Source: Streptomyces luteogriseus
GTDB lineage: Bacteria; Actinomycetota; Actinomycetes; Streptomycetales; Streptomycetaceae
Assembly: GCF_014205055.1 (NCBI RefSeq)
Contig: NZ_JACHMS010000001.1
Span: forward strand, 682,001-746,000
Direction of reading: 5' to 3'
DNA length: 64,000 nt
A program made the translations under genes and the position numbers. A model generated the notes under the pieces. The model saw nothing but the letters and a program-made list of their open reading frames with translations, had not been told where the DNA came from and searched no databases. Positions 32,808 to 42,065 of the stretch are shown piece after piece (position 1 is the first letter of the stretch; each line of letters starts with the position of its first letter).

Positions 32808-35351
32808 TCAGCCGTCGGCGTCGGGTGCGTCCTGTCCGGGGACGCCGACCAGGAGCAGGGTCACGTCGTCGTCGTAGGCGGCTGTGTCCGTGATGAGGGT
32901 TCTGATCAGCCGGTCCGCCGCCCGGTCGAGGCTGCCGGGGTCGTCGGCGGAAGCGCCCTTCAGCGCGACATCGACGGTGTGGGTCAGGACGTCGACCTGG
33001 ACCTCGATGTCGGTCCCGGGCCTTTCGATCAGCCCGTCGGTGTAGAGCACCAGAGCGCTGCCCGGCGGCAGCGGCCTGGTCACCTCCTCGAACGGCACCC
33101 CGCCTCCCAAATCGTTGACGCCCAGCGGCACCCCGACCGGTGCTCCCAGCCGGCAGGCGGGCCCGTCGGGCGGCAGGGCGATGACGGGCAGGTGCCCCGC
33201 CGAGCACAGGGTGACCTCGTGCCTGCCCTGGTCCAGGACCAGGTAGACGCAGGTGACCAGCTGGTCGGGCAGGTCGCTGACGAACGTGTCGAGAGAGTTC
33301 ATCAGCCCGCTCGGCGGGGCACCCGCGCGGGCCAGGGCGTGGGAGGCGGCGCGCAGCTGCCCCATGACGGCTGCGGCCTCCAGACCCCGGCCCATCACGT
33401 CGCCGATGAGGACGCCCGTGCGGCGCTCGTCGAGCGGAATGACGTCGAACCAGTCACCGCCTACGCCGGGGTCCTGGACGGACGCCAGGTACCGGTAGGC
33501 GCAGGGCAGGTACGCAAGGCGAGGCGGCTCCCCCATGAGGCTGTGCTGCAGGGTGTACGCGATCCGCCGCTGCTGCTCGTACCGCTGGGCGCGTTCGGCC
33601 TCCAGCCGTCTGCGTTCGGTGATGTCCCGGACGGTCAGCACCACGAGCGTCTCCTGCTCGGACTGCAGGCTGCTGACGCTCACCTCCACGGGAAACTCGG
33701 AGCCGTCACCGCGCAGCCCGTACAGCTCCCTGTCCAGCACCGTGGGCTTCGGATCACGCAGGCGGAGGTAGGCACCGAGGAGTGCGCGGTGGCGCCGGCG
33801 CCGAGAGACGGGCACCAGGCCGACCACCTCGGTTCCGACGAGCTCCCCCGGCGTACGGCCGAAGAGGCGTCTCACCTGGGGGTTGGCCAGGACGACGGTG
33901 CCGCTGCCGTCCGTGATCAGGGTGGCGTCGGGAGCGGACTCCAGCAGCGCGAGGAAGCGCCGGTGGGACCGCTGGACCTCGCGCTCGGCCGCGACGCGTT
34001 CGGTGATGTCGGTGTACACGCCGCACACGGCGTAGGGCTTGCCGGAGGCGTCGTTGAGCGGGAACCGAGTCGAGAGGAACTCCCGCGGGCCCCCCGGCAG
34101 GGCGAGTGTCTTCTGCCGCTGTATGGGCCGGCCCTCCGCGAGCACGGCGAGGTCGGAGGCCCGCGACTGACGGGCGAGCTCGGACGGCAGGACATCCTGG
34201 TCCCGGCGGCCCAGGGCCTGGCTGCGGGGCAGGCTGAAGGCCTGCTCGAACTTCGTGTTGACCTCCAGGAAGCGGCCCTCCAGGTCCTTGATGAACACCA
34301 CCGAGGGCGTGTGCTCCAAGAAGGCCTGCAGCAGTTCGTTCTGGCGCACCTGCCACGCGAGACGGCCGTGCGCCACCTCGACCCGGCGGCCGACGGTCAG
34401 CGTCACGAAGATCACCGACGTGAACACGGCCACGTGCCCGAAGACGAGCAACGCGGTGCCCAGCCGCGGCCCGAACACTTCCGCGTCCTCACCCGCCAGG
34501 ACGGCCCAGCCCAGCAGCGGCGGCACGATCAGGACGGTGACAAACAGCCATCGTCCCAGCGCGCCGGTTGTACCCACGTTCAGCAGCAGCCCTGCGAGCC
34601 CCTCGCGCGGACGGGCCAGGAAGAGGGCCGCGCCCAGCAGCACCAGGGCCACCGCGGTGGGCGGGGCGATGCCGATGTAGGCGCCGAACCGCTCCAGTTC
34701 GGGCACCCCGTAGGCAGCCCCGTACAGCCGCAGCACGCCGAGTGCTCCGACGGCCAAGCCCGGGATCTGACTCGCCCAGGCGGAGATCCGGGACGCACCG
34801 GCGCACACTGAGGCCGCCCCCGCGAGCACGAGCGCCACGGCCGTGTTCGGCGCCATCCGTCCCGGCGGCTGCCCTTTCGCCTCGGCGAGGCGGTCGCGGT
34901 CCTGGAAGAGCAGCTCGTCGATTCCCAGGTTTGCCCCGGTCACGTACTCCACCAAAGTGAGCGCGCCCAGCAGGGCGGCCAGGACCGCCGCCGCACGGGC
35001 CGCGGCGAGCATCCACGGGCGGGTCTGAGCGCGGGTGGTCACGAACATGGAGAAGCCGAGGGCGATGAGGCCCACGGCGGTGTTGGCCTTCATGCCCGCC
35101 AGGCCAACGGGCAGCACGCTCGTCGGCACGCCGGTGATCCACCGGATGAGGCCCACCAGGCCCACCAGACCTGCCGCCAGGGCCGCGGCCCTGGCCACCG
35201 CCCGCGCGGCACGGAGGACGGGCAGGCGGAACGGCAGACCGTCGACCTGCTCCGGGCGATGCGCGCCAGGCAGCCCCGGCGTCTGCTGCTCCCTCGTCAC
35301 CGCATTCTCATCCCTGCCGGATTCCCCGCCGCACCAACCTGCATCAATCAT
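32808..35351 (-). CDS. membrane PAS-PAS-SpoIIE sensor phosphatase
   Basis: An 847-residue sensor. Residues about 45-320 form an integral membrane region with eight or so segments (for example VAVFTSVIFVTLTV and GALGRWLFVTVLIVPPLLGW) with no known family I recognise. Two PAS domains follow (about 335-460 beginning LEHTPSVVFIKDL, and about 465-590 beginning LESAPDATLITDG), then a SpoIIE/PP2C phosphatase (about 600-840) with GGDWFD, GDVMGRG and YDDDVTLLLV. It lacks the C-terminal HATPase of its neighbour. Such proteins dephosphorylate anti-anti-sigma factors and so release alternative sigma factors. The start at 35351 is the longest; internal starts are possible. Confidence 0.88.
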   Translation of the reverse strand: MIDAGWCGGESGRDENAVTREQQTPGLPGAHRPEQVDGLPFRLPVLRAARAVARAAALAAGLVGLVGLIRWITGVPTSVLPVGLAGMKANTAVGLIALGFSMFVTTRAQTRPWMLAAARAAAVLAALLGALTLVEYVTGANLGIDELLFQDRDRLAEAKGQPPGRMAPNTAVALVLAGAASVCAGASRISAWASQIPGLAVGALGVLRLYGAAYGVPELERFGAYIGIAPPTAVALVLLGAALFLARPREGLAGLLLNVGTTGALGRWLFVTVLIVPPLLGWAVLAGEDAEVFGPRLGTALLVFGHVAVFTSVIFVTLTVGRRVEVAHGRLAWQVRQNELLQAFLEHTPSVVFIKDLEGRFLEVNTKFEQAFSLPRSQALGRRDQDVLPSELARQSRASDLAVLAEGRPIQRQKTLALPGGPREFLSTRFPLNDASGKPYAVCGVYTDITERVAAEREVQRSHRRFLALLESAPDATLITDGSGTVVLANPQVRRLFGRTPGELVGTEVVGLVPVSRRRRHRALLGAYLRLRDPKPTVLDRELYGLRGDGSEFPVEVSVSSLQSEQETLVVLTVRDITERRRLEAERAQRYEQQRRIAYTLQHSLMGEPPRLAYLPCAYRYLASVQDPGVGGDWFDVIPLDERRTGVLIGDVMGRGLEAAAVMGQLRAASHALARAGAPPSGLMNSLDTFVSDLPDQLVTCVYLVLDQGRHEVTLCSAGHLPVIALPPDGPACRLGAPVGVPLGVNDLGGGVPFEEVTRPLPPGSALVLYTDGLIERPGTDIEVQVDVLTHTVDVALKGASADDPGSLDRAADRLIRTLITDTAAYDDDVTLLLVGVPGQDAPDADG

Positions 35352-35655
35352 CCTAAGTAGTAGGAAAGGGTATAGCTGTGGCGGGCAGCGGGCCCTGCGA
35401 GACGACGACGCCGCTGGACGGCAGGAGCCGGCGGCCCCCGCCGTGCGGGGGCGTCAGACCGCTACCCTGACCGCCGAGCCCGAGCGGCAGGCGCGCGCTG
35501 GACACGCCACTCACCGCGGTGCCCGCCCCCGCCCCCGCCCCCGCCACACCCGCCGAACGGCGGGCAGCTTCCGCCGCCCGGCGGCGTCCGCGGACGGGGT
35601 CCTGGGACCGACCATGACTGCACGAGCCGCCGCGACCTCGTGTGAGGAGACGTCC
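35352..35655. other. 304-base divergent intergenic region
   Basis: Holds the promoters of the sensor phosphatase and of the alpha/beta hydrolase. It is AT-richer near 35352-35380 (TAGTAGGAAAGGG) and has a run of CCCCCG triplet-like repeats near 35520-35545. No clear operator was found. Confidence 0.4.
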
Positions 35656-36630
35656 ATGACGCATGTTCCGCCCCCGTTCGACCCCGAACTCGCCGCCGCC
35701 CTGGAGCTGATCAAGGACATGATCAGTCCGGGGCTCACGCTCGACGAGATCGCGGAGGTGCGCCAGGGCCCGGGCATCCGGATGCTGGCCGAGCTCGACC
35801 TGACGATGGGCGGGACGTTCGAGGTCGAGGACCGGCGGGTGCCCGGCCCGGAGGGTGCGCCGGACATCTCCCTGCTGATCTGCCGCCCGGCCGCGCCGGA
35901 GACGCCCGGCCCGCGTCCGGTGATCTACCACGTGCACGGCGGCGGCATGGTCATCGGGAACAACCGGGTCGGAGTCGACGTCCCACTGGCGTGGGCGCAG
36001 GCTCTGGACGCGATCGTGGTGTCGGTGGAGTACCGGCTGGCGCCGGAGCACCCGCACCCCGCGCCGGTCGAGGACGTCTACGCCGGGCTGCTGTGGACGG
36101 CGGACCACGCCGCCGAACTCGGCGCCGACCCCGAGCGGATCGTCGTCGCGGGCGCGAGCGCGGGCGGCGGGCTGTGCGCGGCCCTGGCCCTGCTCACCCG
36201 GGACCGCAAGGGGCCGCAGCCGATCGGACAGGTGCTGATGTGCCCGATGCTCGACGACCGCAACGACTCGCCGTCGACGTACCAGATGGCGGGCCTGGGG
36301 GTGTGGGACCGCACCGCCAACGAGACCGGCTGGACCGCGCTCCTCGGTTCGCGCCGCGGCGGCCCCGACGTACCGGCGTACGCGGCACCGGCCCGGGCCG
36401 AGGACCTCACGGGGCTGCCTCCGGCCTTCCTCGACGTCGGCTCGGCGGAGACCTTCCGCGACGAGGTCGTGGCCTATGCCTCGCGTATCTGGCAGGCCGG
36501 TGGGGTGGCCGAGCTGCATGTGTGGCCGGGCGGATTCCACGGTTTCGACGGGTTCGCTCCGCAGGCGGCGTTGTCGCAGGCAGCGCGGGCGGCGCATCTG
36601 ACGTGGCTGCGCAGGCTGTTGGGGGTCTGA
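35656..36630 (+). CDS. alpha/beta hydrolase, hormone-sensitive-lipase (HSL) type
   Basis: A 324-residue esterase. The HSL-family oxyanion motif YHVHGGGMVIG is followed by VEYRLAPEHPHPAP and by the nucleophile elbow GASAGGGL. The catalytic aspartate is probably in FLDVGSAETFRDE and the histidine in GGFHGFDGF. The enzyme hydrolyses short-chain esters; the natural substrate is unknown. ATG 35656 has GTGAGGAG upstream. The next gene on the same strand, 94 bases on, is a PucR-like regulator, which may or may not be linked. Confidence 0.92.
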   Translation: MTHVPPPFDPELAAALELIKDMISPGLTLDEIAEVRQGPGIRMLAELDLTMGGTFEVEDRRVPGPEGAPDISLLICRPAAPETPGPRPVIYHVHGGGMVIGNNRVGVDVPLAWAQALDAIVVSVEYRLAPEHPHPAPVEDVYAGLLWTADHAAELGADPERIVVAGASAGGGLCAALALLTRDRKGPQPIGQVLMCPMLDDRNDSPSTYQMAGLGVWDRTANETGWTALLGSRRGGPDVPAYAAPARAEDLTGLPPAFLDVGSAETFRDEVVAYASRIWQAGGVAELHVWPGGFHGFDGFAPQAALSQAARAAHLTWLRRLLGV

Positions 36631-36724
36631 GGGCCGGGGCGACCGGACTCGTCGGTGGCCGTGCCCGGAAAGCCTTCGTACGCCGACCGTCCCGGAAACG
36701 GCCGCATACCGCACCATGGGGCCT

Positions 36725-37966
36725 ATGAAAGAGCTGGCCGGGCGGCTGACCGCCCTCGACCCGGACGCCGGCGCTGCGGTCCGGGTCATCGCCTACTTCG
36801 ACCGCCTGGCCGAGTCCAGGGCCGGGCTGGAGGCACTCGTGCGCGGTGCCGCCGTCCTGGCCGGCTGCCCGGCCCGGCTGGTGGATCCGGAGCGGCGCGT
36901 CCACGTCAGGGTGGAGACCGACGGCACCCGGCGTGACACCGGCACCCCGCCCGACCCGGCCTGGCCCGCCGTCCGGCTGGGCCCGGACGGTACGGGGATG
37001 CTGTGGCTGGAGCGCGGCGGGGACGGTGCGGGGCCGGCCGGGAGCGTGTCCGGACCGGCCGGGGTCGCCCCGGGTGGTGGGGGCGATGCCGAGCACGGCG
37101 GCCCGGCGGTGACGGTGCTCGATTCGCGGCCCGCCCCGGCCGCCGCACCCGGACAGGTGCCGGTGCAGCCCATCCCCAGCGTGGTCGACGCCGTGATCCT
37201 CGAACGCGCCGCCGGCGCCGTCCGGCTGGTCCTCGACCGCACCCGCGGCCGGGCCCCGGCTCACGACCCGGCGCTGGTCGAGACGCTCCTCGATGCCACA
37301 GCCCCCGAACCGGCCCGCCTGCACGCCGCCCGCCGCCTCGGGCTTGACCCAACGGCACCGGCCCGGGCCCTCGCGCCGCTGAACGGCCGACCGCGGGTGA
37401 TACCCGACGCCCCGGAGGCCGGCTCCGGCAACCGACTGCCGCCTTCCGCCTCCCTTCAAGAGACGGAAGGGACGGACCGCGCCCCGGCGAACGTGAGCGC
37501 CGACCGGCCGGAGCTCCCGGGCCCCCCGCTCACCGCCGGGCGCCTCGGTGTCGGATCCGCCGTCCCGGTGCTCGAGCTGCCCCGGTCCTGGGCCGAGGCC
37601 CGTACGGCCCTGCGGTTCACCGCCGAGGGGACCCCGTGGGACCCCGGGCCCCGGGCCGTGTACGCCGACGAGCTGGGCGGTGTCTCCCTGCTCGCCGATC
37701 TCGTCCTGCCGGGCTCGGAGCCGCCACCGGACGTCCGCGCTCTGGAGACCGCCGCCGCGTCCGCCCCCTGGCTGCCGGTCACGCTGCACGCGATCACGTA
37801 CACGTCGAGCCTGCGGGCCGCCGCCGCCGAGATCAACGTCCACCACTCCACGCTCCAGGAGCGCCTGGCCCACGCCGAGCACCTGCTCGGCTGGCCGATC
37901 CGTACCCCGCAGGGACGGCTCCGGCTGCACCTGGCCCTCACGATGCGCAGGCTGGCGCGCCCCTGA
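36725..37966 (+). CDS. PucR-type helix-turn-helix regulator
   Basis: A 413-residue protein. The C-terminal PucR HTH reads SLRAAAAEINVHHSTLQERL and ends in a short conserved tail (LLGWPIRTPQGRLRLHLAL). The N-terminal 120 residues (FDRLAESRAGLEALVRGAAV) resemble the usual ligand-sensing part. The middle is low-complexity Gly/Pro/Ala-rich, longer than average. It probably activates a catabolic gene; the CoA-transferase gene starts 236 bases downstream on the same strand. An ATG nine bases upstream (36716) is also possible. Confidence 0.82.
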   Translation: MKELAGRLTALDPDAGAAVRVIAYFDRLAESRAGLEALVRGAAVLAGCPARLVDPERRVHVRVETDGTRRDTGTPPDPAWPAVRLGPDGTGMLWLERGGDGAGPAGSVSGPAGVAPGGGGDAEHGGPAVTVLDSRPAPAAAPGQVPVQPIPSVVDAVILERAAGAVRLVLDRTRGRAPAHDPALVETLLDATAPEPARLHAARRLGLDPTAPARALAPLNGRPRVIPDAPEAGSGNRLPPSASLQETEGTDRAPANVSADRPELPGPPLTAGRLGVGSAVPVLELPRSWAEARTALRFTAEGTPWDPGPRAVYADELGGVSLLADLVLPGSEPPPDVRALETAAASAPWLPVTLHAITYTSSLRAAAAEINVHHSTLQERLAHAEHLLGWPIRTPQGRLRLHLALTMRRLARP

Positions 37967-38201
37967 CCGCCGTACGCCGGGGCGCATCCACCGCACGCGG
38001 GCCATGACCTCCACCGCCGGACGCCCTCGACGCGCACAGGCTCTCCCTCGTCGAGCCGGCGAAACCGCACCCCACCGGCACCGCCGCCCCGCCAAACCGC
38101 CCGACGGCGTGATCCGGATCGCGTCGGTGACCCGCCTCCGCGTCCGTCCCCTGCGGCAGACTGTCCGAGCGCCTTCCGTACCGGATTCAGGAGCTTGAGG
38201 C

Positions 38202-39392
38202 ATGAGCGTGCAGCGGTATCCCCTGGCCGGGGTCACGGTGGTCAGTCTGGAGCAGGCCGTGGCCGCGCCCTACGCCACCCGGCAGCTCGCCGACCTCGGG
38301 GCCCGGGTGATCAAGGTGGAGCGGCCGGGCGGCGGTGACTTCGCCCGCCGGTACGACACGACCGTGCACGGCCACTCCAGCTATTTCGTGTGGCTCAACC
38401 GCTCCAAGGAGTCCCTCACGCTCGACCTGAAGGACCCCCGCGGCCACGAGATCCTTCACGACCTGCTCGACGGCGCCGACGTGTTCGTGCAGAACCTCGC
38501 CCCGGGCGCCGCCGCCCGGCTCGGGCTGGATGCCGCCACCGTCACCGAGCGCCGACCGGGCCTGATCCCGTGCACGATCTCCGGCTACGGCACGACGGGC
38601 CCCTGGTCCGACCGCAAGGCCTACGACCTGCTCGTGCAGTGCCAGACCGGGCTGGTGTCGCTGACCGGAACCCCCGAGGGGACCGCGCGGACCGGGATCT
38701 CCGTCGCCGACATCGCCGCCGGGATGTACGCCTACAGCGGCGTCCTCACCGCGCTGTACACCCGTGCCACCACCGGCGAGGCGCATCCCGTGGAGGTGTC
38801 GCTGTTCGAGGCGCTGGCGGAGTGGATGGGTCAGCCCGCCTACTACACCCGGTACGGCGGCACCCAGCCCCCGCGTCTGGGCACCCAGCACGCCACCATC
38901 GCGCCGTACGGGACGTACACCGCCGCCGACGGCAAGGAGGTGCTGTTCTCCATCCAGAACGAGCGGGAATGGGTGGCCCTGTGCGCCGAGTTCCTCGGCC
39001 GTCCGGAGCTGGTCGACGATCCGCGTTTCGCCACCGGCTCGGCTCGTGTCGCCCACCGCGAGGAGCTCAACGCCGTCGTCGCCGAGCGGTTCGCCCGCTC
39101 CGGCTCCGACGAGATCCTCAAGGACCTGGAGCGCGTCGGCATCGCGTGCGCCGGGGTCAACGACGTCGCCGCGTTCCTGGACCACCCCGTGCTGGCCGCC
39201 CGTGGCCGCTGGAGCGAGGTCGAGGTGCCGGGTGCCACCGTGGAGGCGCTGCTCCCGCCGGCCGACCTCGCGGGCCTGCCCGCGCGCATGGACCCCGTGC
39301 CGGACGTGGGCGAGCACACCGAGGCCATCCTCGCCGAACTGGGCCGCACCGCCGAGGAGGTGGCGGGCCTCCGCGCGGACGGCGTCGTCTGA
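38202..39392 (+). CDS. CaiB/BaiF family CoA-transferase
   Basis: A 396-residue family III CoA-transferase, which moves CoA between carboxylic acids through an enzyme-bound anhydride. The N-terminus (PLAGVTVVSLEQAVAAPYAT, RQLADLGARVIKVERPGGGD) is classical; QNLAPGAAARLGLD and CTISGYGTTGPWSDRKAYD follow, and the region around SVADIAAGMYAYSGVLTALY carries the expected catalytic aspartate. The interlocked dimer fold is assumed from family. The substrate could be formyl-, oxalyl-, succinyl- or carnitine-CoA type; no neighbours tell. It follows the PucR-like regulator. Confidence 0.92.
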   Translation: MSVQRYPLAGVTVVSLEQAVAAPYATRQLADLGARVIKVERPGGGDFARRYDTTVHGHSSYFVWLNRSKESLTLDLKDPRGHEILHDLLDGADVFVQNLAPGAAARLGLDAATVTERRPGLIPCTISGYGTTGPWSDRKAYDLLVQCQTGLVSLTGTPEGTARTGISVADIAAGMYAYSGVLTALYTRATTGEAHPVEVSLFEALAEWMGQPAYYTRYGGTQPPRLGTQHATIAPYGTYTAADGKEVLFSIQNEREWVALCAEFLGRPELVDDPRFATGSARVAHREELNAVVAERFARSGSDEILKDLERVGIACAGVNDVAAFLDHPVLAARGRWSEVEVPGATVEALLPPADLAGLPARMDPVPDVGEHTEAILAELGRTAEEVAGLRADGVV

Positions 39393-39428
39393 CGGCTTCA
39401 CCCGACGGCGAGCCCCCCACCCCGAGGT

Positions 39429-40427
39429 CTAGCCGGCCTCCGCCTCCGCGGCCGGTTCAGCCTCCGCCGCCGCCTGCGCCTCGGCCTCCTGCCGCCTCGA
39501 CGCGCGCAGGCTCGTGACCGTCGTGACCGCCAGGACCAGCACGATGAAGCCCAGCGAGAACGGGATGCCGATCTCGGGGACGTGGACGCCCGACTCGTGA
39601 AGGGCGTGCAGCACCAGTTTCACGCCGATGAAGCCGAGGATGATCGACAGGCCGTAGGAGAGGTGGACCAGCTTCTTCAGCAGACCGCCGATGAGGAAGT
39701 ACAGCTGACGCAGGCCCATCAGGGCGAAGGCGTTCGCGGTGAAGACGATGTACGGGTCCTGCGTCAGGCCGTAGATGGCCGGAATGGAGTCGAGGGCGAA
39801 CAGCACGTCGGTGGAGCCGATCGCGAGCATCACGACCAGCATCGGGGTCATGATCCGCTTGCCGTTCTCGGTGATGAACAGCTTCGTGCCGTGATAACGG
39901 TCGGCCACGCCGAAACGCTGTTCCGCCATCTTCAGCAGCTTGTTCTCCTGGTACTCCTCCTCGTGCTGGTCCTTGCGCGCGTCCTGGACCAGCTTCCAGG
40001 CGGTCCAGATCAGGAAGGCCCCGAAGAGGTAGAACACCCAGGAGAAGGTGGAGATGATCGCCGCGCCGGCCGCGATGAACACGGCCCGCAGCACCAGGGC
40101 CATCAGGACACCGATCATCAGCACCCGCTGCTGGTACTGCGAGGGCACCGCGAACTTGCCCATGATCAGGACGAACACGAAGAGGTTGTCGACGCTGAGT
40201 GACTTCTCGGTGATGTACCCGGCGAAGAACTCGCCCGTGGGCCCGCTCCCACCGAAGTACCACAGCCCCAGCCCGAACAGCACGGCCAGGACGACCCACA
40301 CCACCGTCCACGTCCCGGCTTCCTTGACGGACACGTCGTGCGGCTTGCGGCCGACGAAGAAGTCGACGGCGACCAGCACGCACAGGGCTGCCACGGTCAG
40401 CAGCCACACGGACAGCGAGACGTTCAC
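39429..40427 (-). CDS. TerC family integral membrane protein
   Basis: A 332-residue TerC/Alx-type protein with eight or nine membrane segments. The family hallmarks EKSLSVDNLFVFVLIMGKFAV and LLVVMLAIGSTDVLFALDSI-like segments, which supply the two metal-site acidic motifs, are present. TerC proteins export manganese or load metals onto secreted enzymes and some confer tellurite resistance. The start is GTG 40427 with AGGAGC upstream. The last 30 residues are Ala/Glu-rich. No ter operon is around it, and I saw no yybP-ykoY riboswitch in the 80-base leader. Confidence 0.92.
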   Translation of the reverse strand: MNVSLSVWLLTVAALCVLVAVDFFVGRKPHDVSVKEAGTWTVVWVVLAVLFGLGLWYFGGSGPTGEFFAGYITEKSLSVDNLFVFVLIMGKFAVPSQYQQRVLMIGVLMALVLRAVFIAAGAAIISTFSWVFYLFGAFLIWTAWKLVQDARKDQHEEEYQENKLLKMAEQRFGVADRYHGTKLFITENGKRIMTPMLVVMLAIGSTDVLFALDSIPAIYGLTQDPYIVFTANAFALMGLRQLYFLIGGLLKKLVHLSYGLSIILGFIGVKLVLHALHESGVHVPEIGIPFSLGFIVLVLAVTTVTSLRASRRQEAEAQAAAEAEPAAEAEAG

Positions 40428-40512
40428 TTGTTGCTCCTGATGCAGGTGTGGGGAAGGCACATCCTGGTCCGCCGTGGCCGATTTCCGCCACTCCTGTCAG
40501 GTGAACATTCCG

Positions 40513-41157
40513 TCAAAGCTGCACGTGCAACGCCTCCAGGACGTCCTGGTCCGTCAGCTGGTCGAAGTTCTCGTACCAGAGGCCCACCGCCATGAACGCG
40601 GCCGGCCGGTGCAGGCAGACCACCTCGTCGGCCTCGGCGCGCATCGACTCGGCTCCCTCCGGGGAGCACACTGGCACCGCCAGCAGCACCTTCCCGGGCG
40701 CCTGACGGCGTACGAAGCGCAGCGCGGCCCGGGCCGTGGAGCCGGTGGCAAGGCCGTCGTCGACGACGATCACGGTCCGTCCGCGCAGGTCCGGAGCGGG
40801 TCGGCCCTGCCGGTACAGCCCCTCACGGCGCCGCAGTTCGGCGCGCTCCCGCTCGATGACGGGGGCGAGCGCGGCCTCGCCGATACCGAGGTGGCGCAGG
40901 GCCTCCTCGTCGAGGAGCGGCACCTCGTCCCCGGCCATCGCGCCGACGCCGAGCTCCTCCTGGTAGGGCGCCCCGATCTTCCGTACGACGAGCACGTCGA
41001 GCGGGGCGTCCAGCGCGGCGGCCACTTCGCGGGCCACGGCGACTCCGCCGCGGGGCAGGGCGAGGACGAGGGGATCGGGCAGCCGCCCTTCGCGCTGCCG
41101 GATGCGCAGTGGTTCGGCCAGTTCCTCACCGGCCTGCCGGCGATCACGGAACCGCAT
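40513..41157 (-). CDS. phosphoribosyltransferase-family protein
   Basis: A 214-residue PRTase-fold protein. The PRPP-binding motif VIVVDDGLATGSTAR and the early LALPRGGVAVAREVA are typical of the group that often pairs with dienelactone hydrolase-like genes, as here. The hood domain is of uncertain substrate, so it may not act on a purine. MRFRDRR at 41157 is the common start in relatives. It lies 114 bases downstream of the hydrolase gene on the same strand. Confidence 0.88.
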   Translation of the reverse strand: MRFRDRRQAGEELAEPLRIRQREGRLPDPLVLALPRGGVAVAREVAAALDAPLDVLVVRKIGAPYQEELGVGAMAGDEVPLLDEEALRHLGIGEAALAPVIERERAELRRREGLYRQGRPAPDLRGRTVIVVDDGLATGSTARAALRFVRRQAPGKVLLAVPVCSPEGAESMRAEADEVVCLHRPAAFMAVGLWYENFDQLTDQDVLEALHVQL

Positions 41158-41271
41158 GACGGTCACCTCCGCCTCCCGCACGAAAGAGGGCCCCGGGCGG
41201 TCCGGCTCCCGCGCACCCCCGCCCCGGCTCCCGCGTACCCCCGGGCCCGCAGGACGAAGCGCGCCGCCCGC

Positions 41272-41931
41272 TCACCGGCCCGTGGCGGCCCGTATCCGCT
41301 CGTCGCACCACTGCCGGACCGCCTCGGTGACCTGGTCGAGCGCGCCCGGTTCCTCGAAGAGGTGGGTGGCGCCGGGCACCACGTGGAGAGTGGGCGGGAC
41401 GGGCAGCCGTCGAGCCGCCTCCTCGTTGAGCCGCAGCACGTGCGTGTCCCGGCCGCCCACGATCAGCAGCACCGGGGCCCGTACGGCGTCCAGGGCGTCC
41501 CCGGCCAGGTCGGGCCGCCCACCACGCGAGACGACCGCCCGTACCCGGTCGGGGCGTTGCGCGGCGGCGACCAGGGCGGCGCCCGCGCCGGTGCTGGCAC
41601 CGAACAGGACGACGGGCAGGTCAGAGGTGCCGGGCTCCCGCGCCAGCCAGTCGAGGGCGGCGACCAGCCGGCGGCCCAGCAGGGGGATGTCGAAACGGAG
41701 TTCGGCGGTGACGGCGTCCTGGTGTTCCTCCTCCTCGGTGAGCAGGTCGATCAGCAGGGTGCCGAGCCCCGCGGTGCGCAGGCCGGCGGCGACCTCGCGG
41801 TTGCGGGGACTGTGCCGGGAGCTGCCGCTGCCGTGCGCGAACAGCACGACCGCGCGGGCGTCCGGCGGCAGGGCCAGGTCGCCGGTGAGGTCCGCTCCGT
41901 CGGCGGGCAGGGTGACCGTCCGGGAGTTCAT
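41272..41931 (-). CDS. dienelactone hydrolase-like alpha/beta hydrolase
   Basis: A 219-residue alpha/beta hydrolase. The early VVLFAHGSGSSRHSPRN motif, the nucleophile elbow FGASTGAGAAL, the acidic VGGRDTHVL and the histidine GATHLFEEPG give a complete catalytic triad. Similar small hydrolases sit beside phosphoribosyltransferases in many actinomycetes, which suggests shared regulation. ATG 41931 (MNSRTVTLPADG) is chosen; the GTG-type starts upstream lack similarity. Natural substrate unknown. Confidence 0.88.
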   Translation of the reverse strand: MNSRTVTLPADGADLTGDLALPPDARAVVLFAHGSGSSRHSPRNREVAAGLRTAGLGTLLIDLLTEEEEHQDAVTAELRFDIPLLGRRLVAALDWLAREPGTSDLPVVLFGASTGAGAALVAAAQRPDRVRAVVSRGGRPDLAGDALDAVRAPVLLIVGGRDTHVLRLNEEAARRLPVPPTLHVVPGATHLFEEPGALDQVTEAVRQWCDERIRAATGR

Positions 41932-42065
41932 CGTCAGCCTCCTCTCCCCCGGTTCCCGCTCTCCCCCGCCTCCCGTGGTACCCACGCCGCGGTGGACCTC
42001 CCATGGCGCGATCTGTGGGATGCGTGTCGTTGACGCCGTGCCCCACGCCGATGGAGCGTGAGGGC

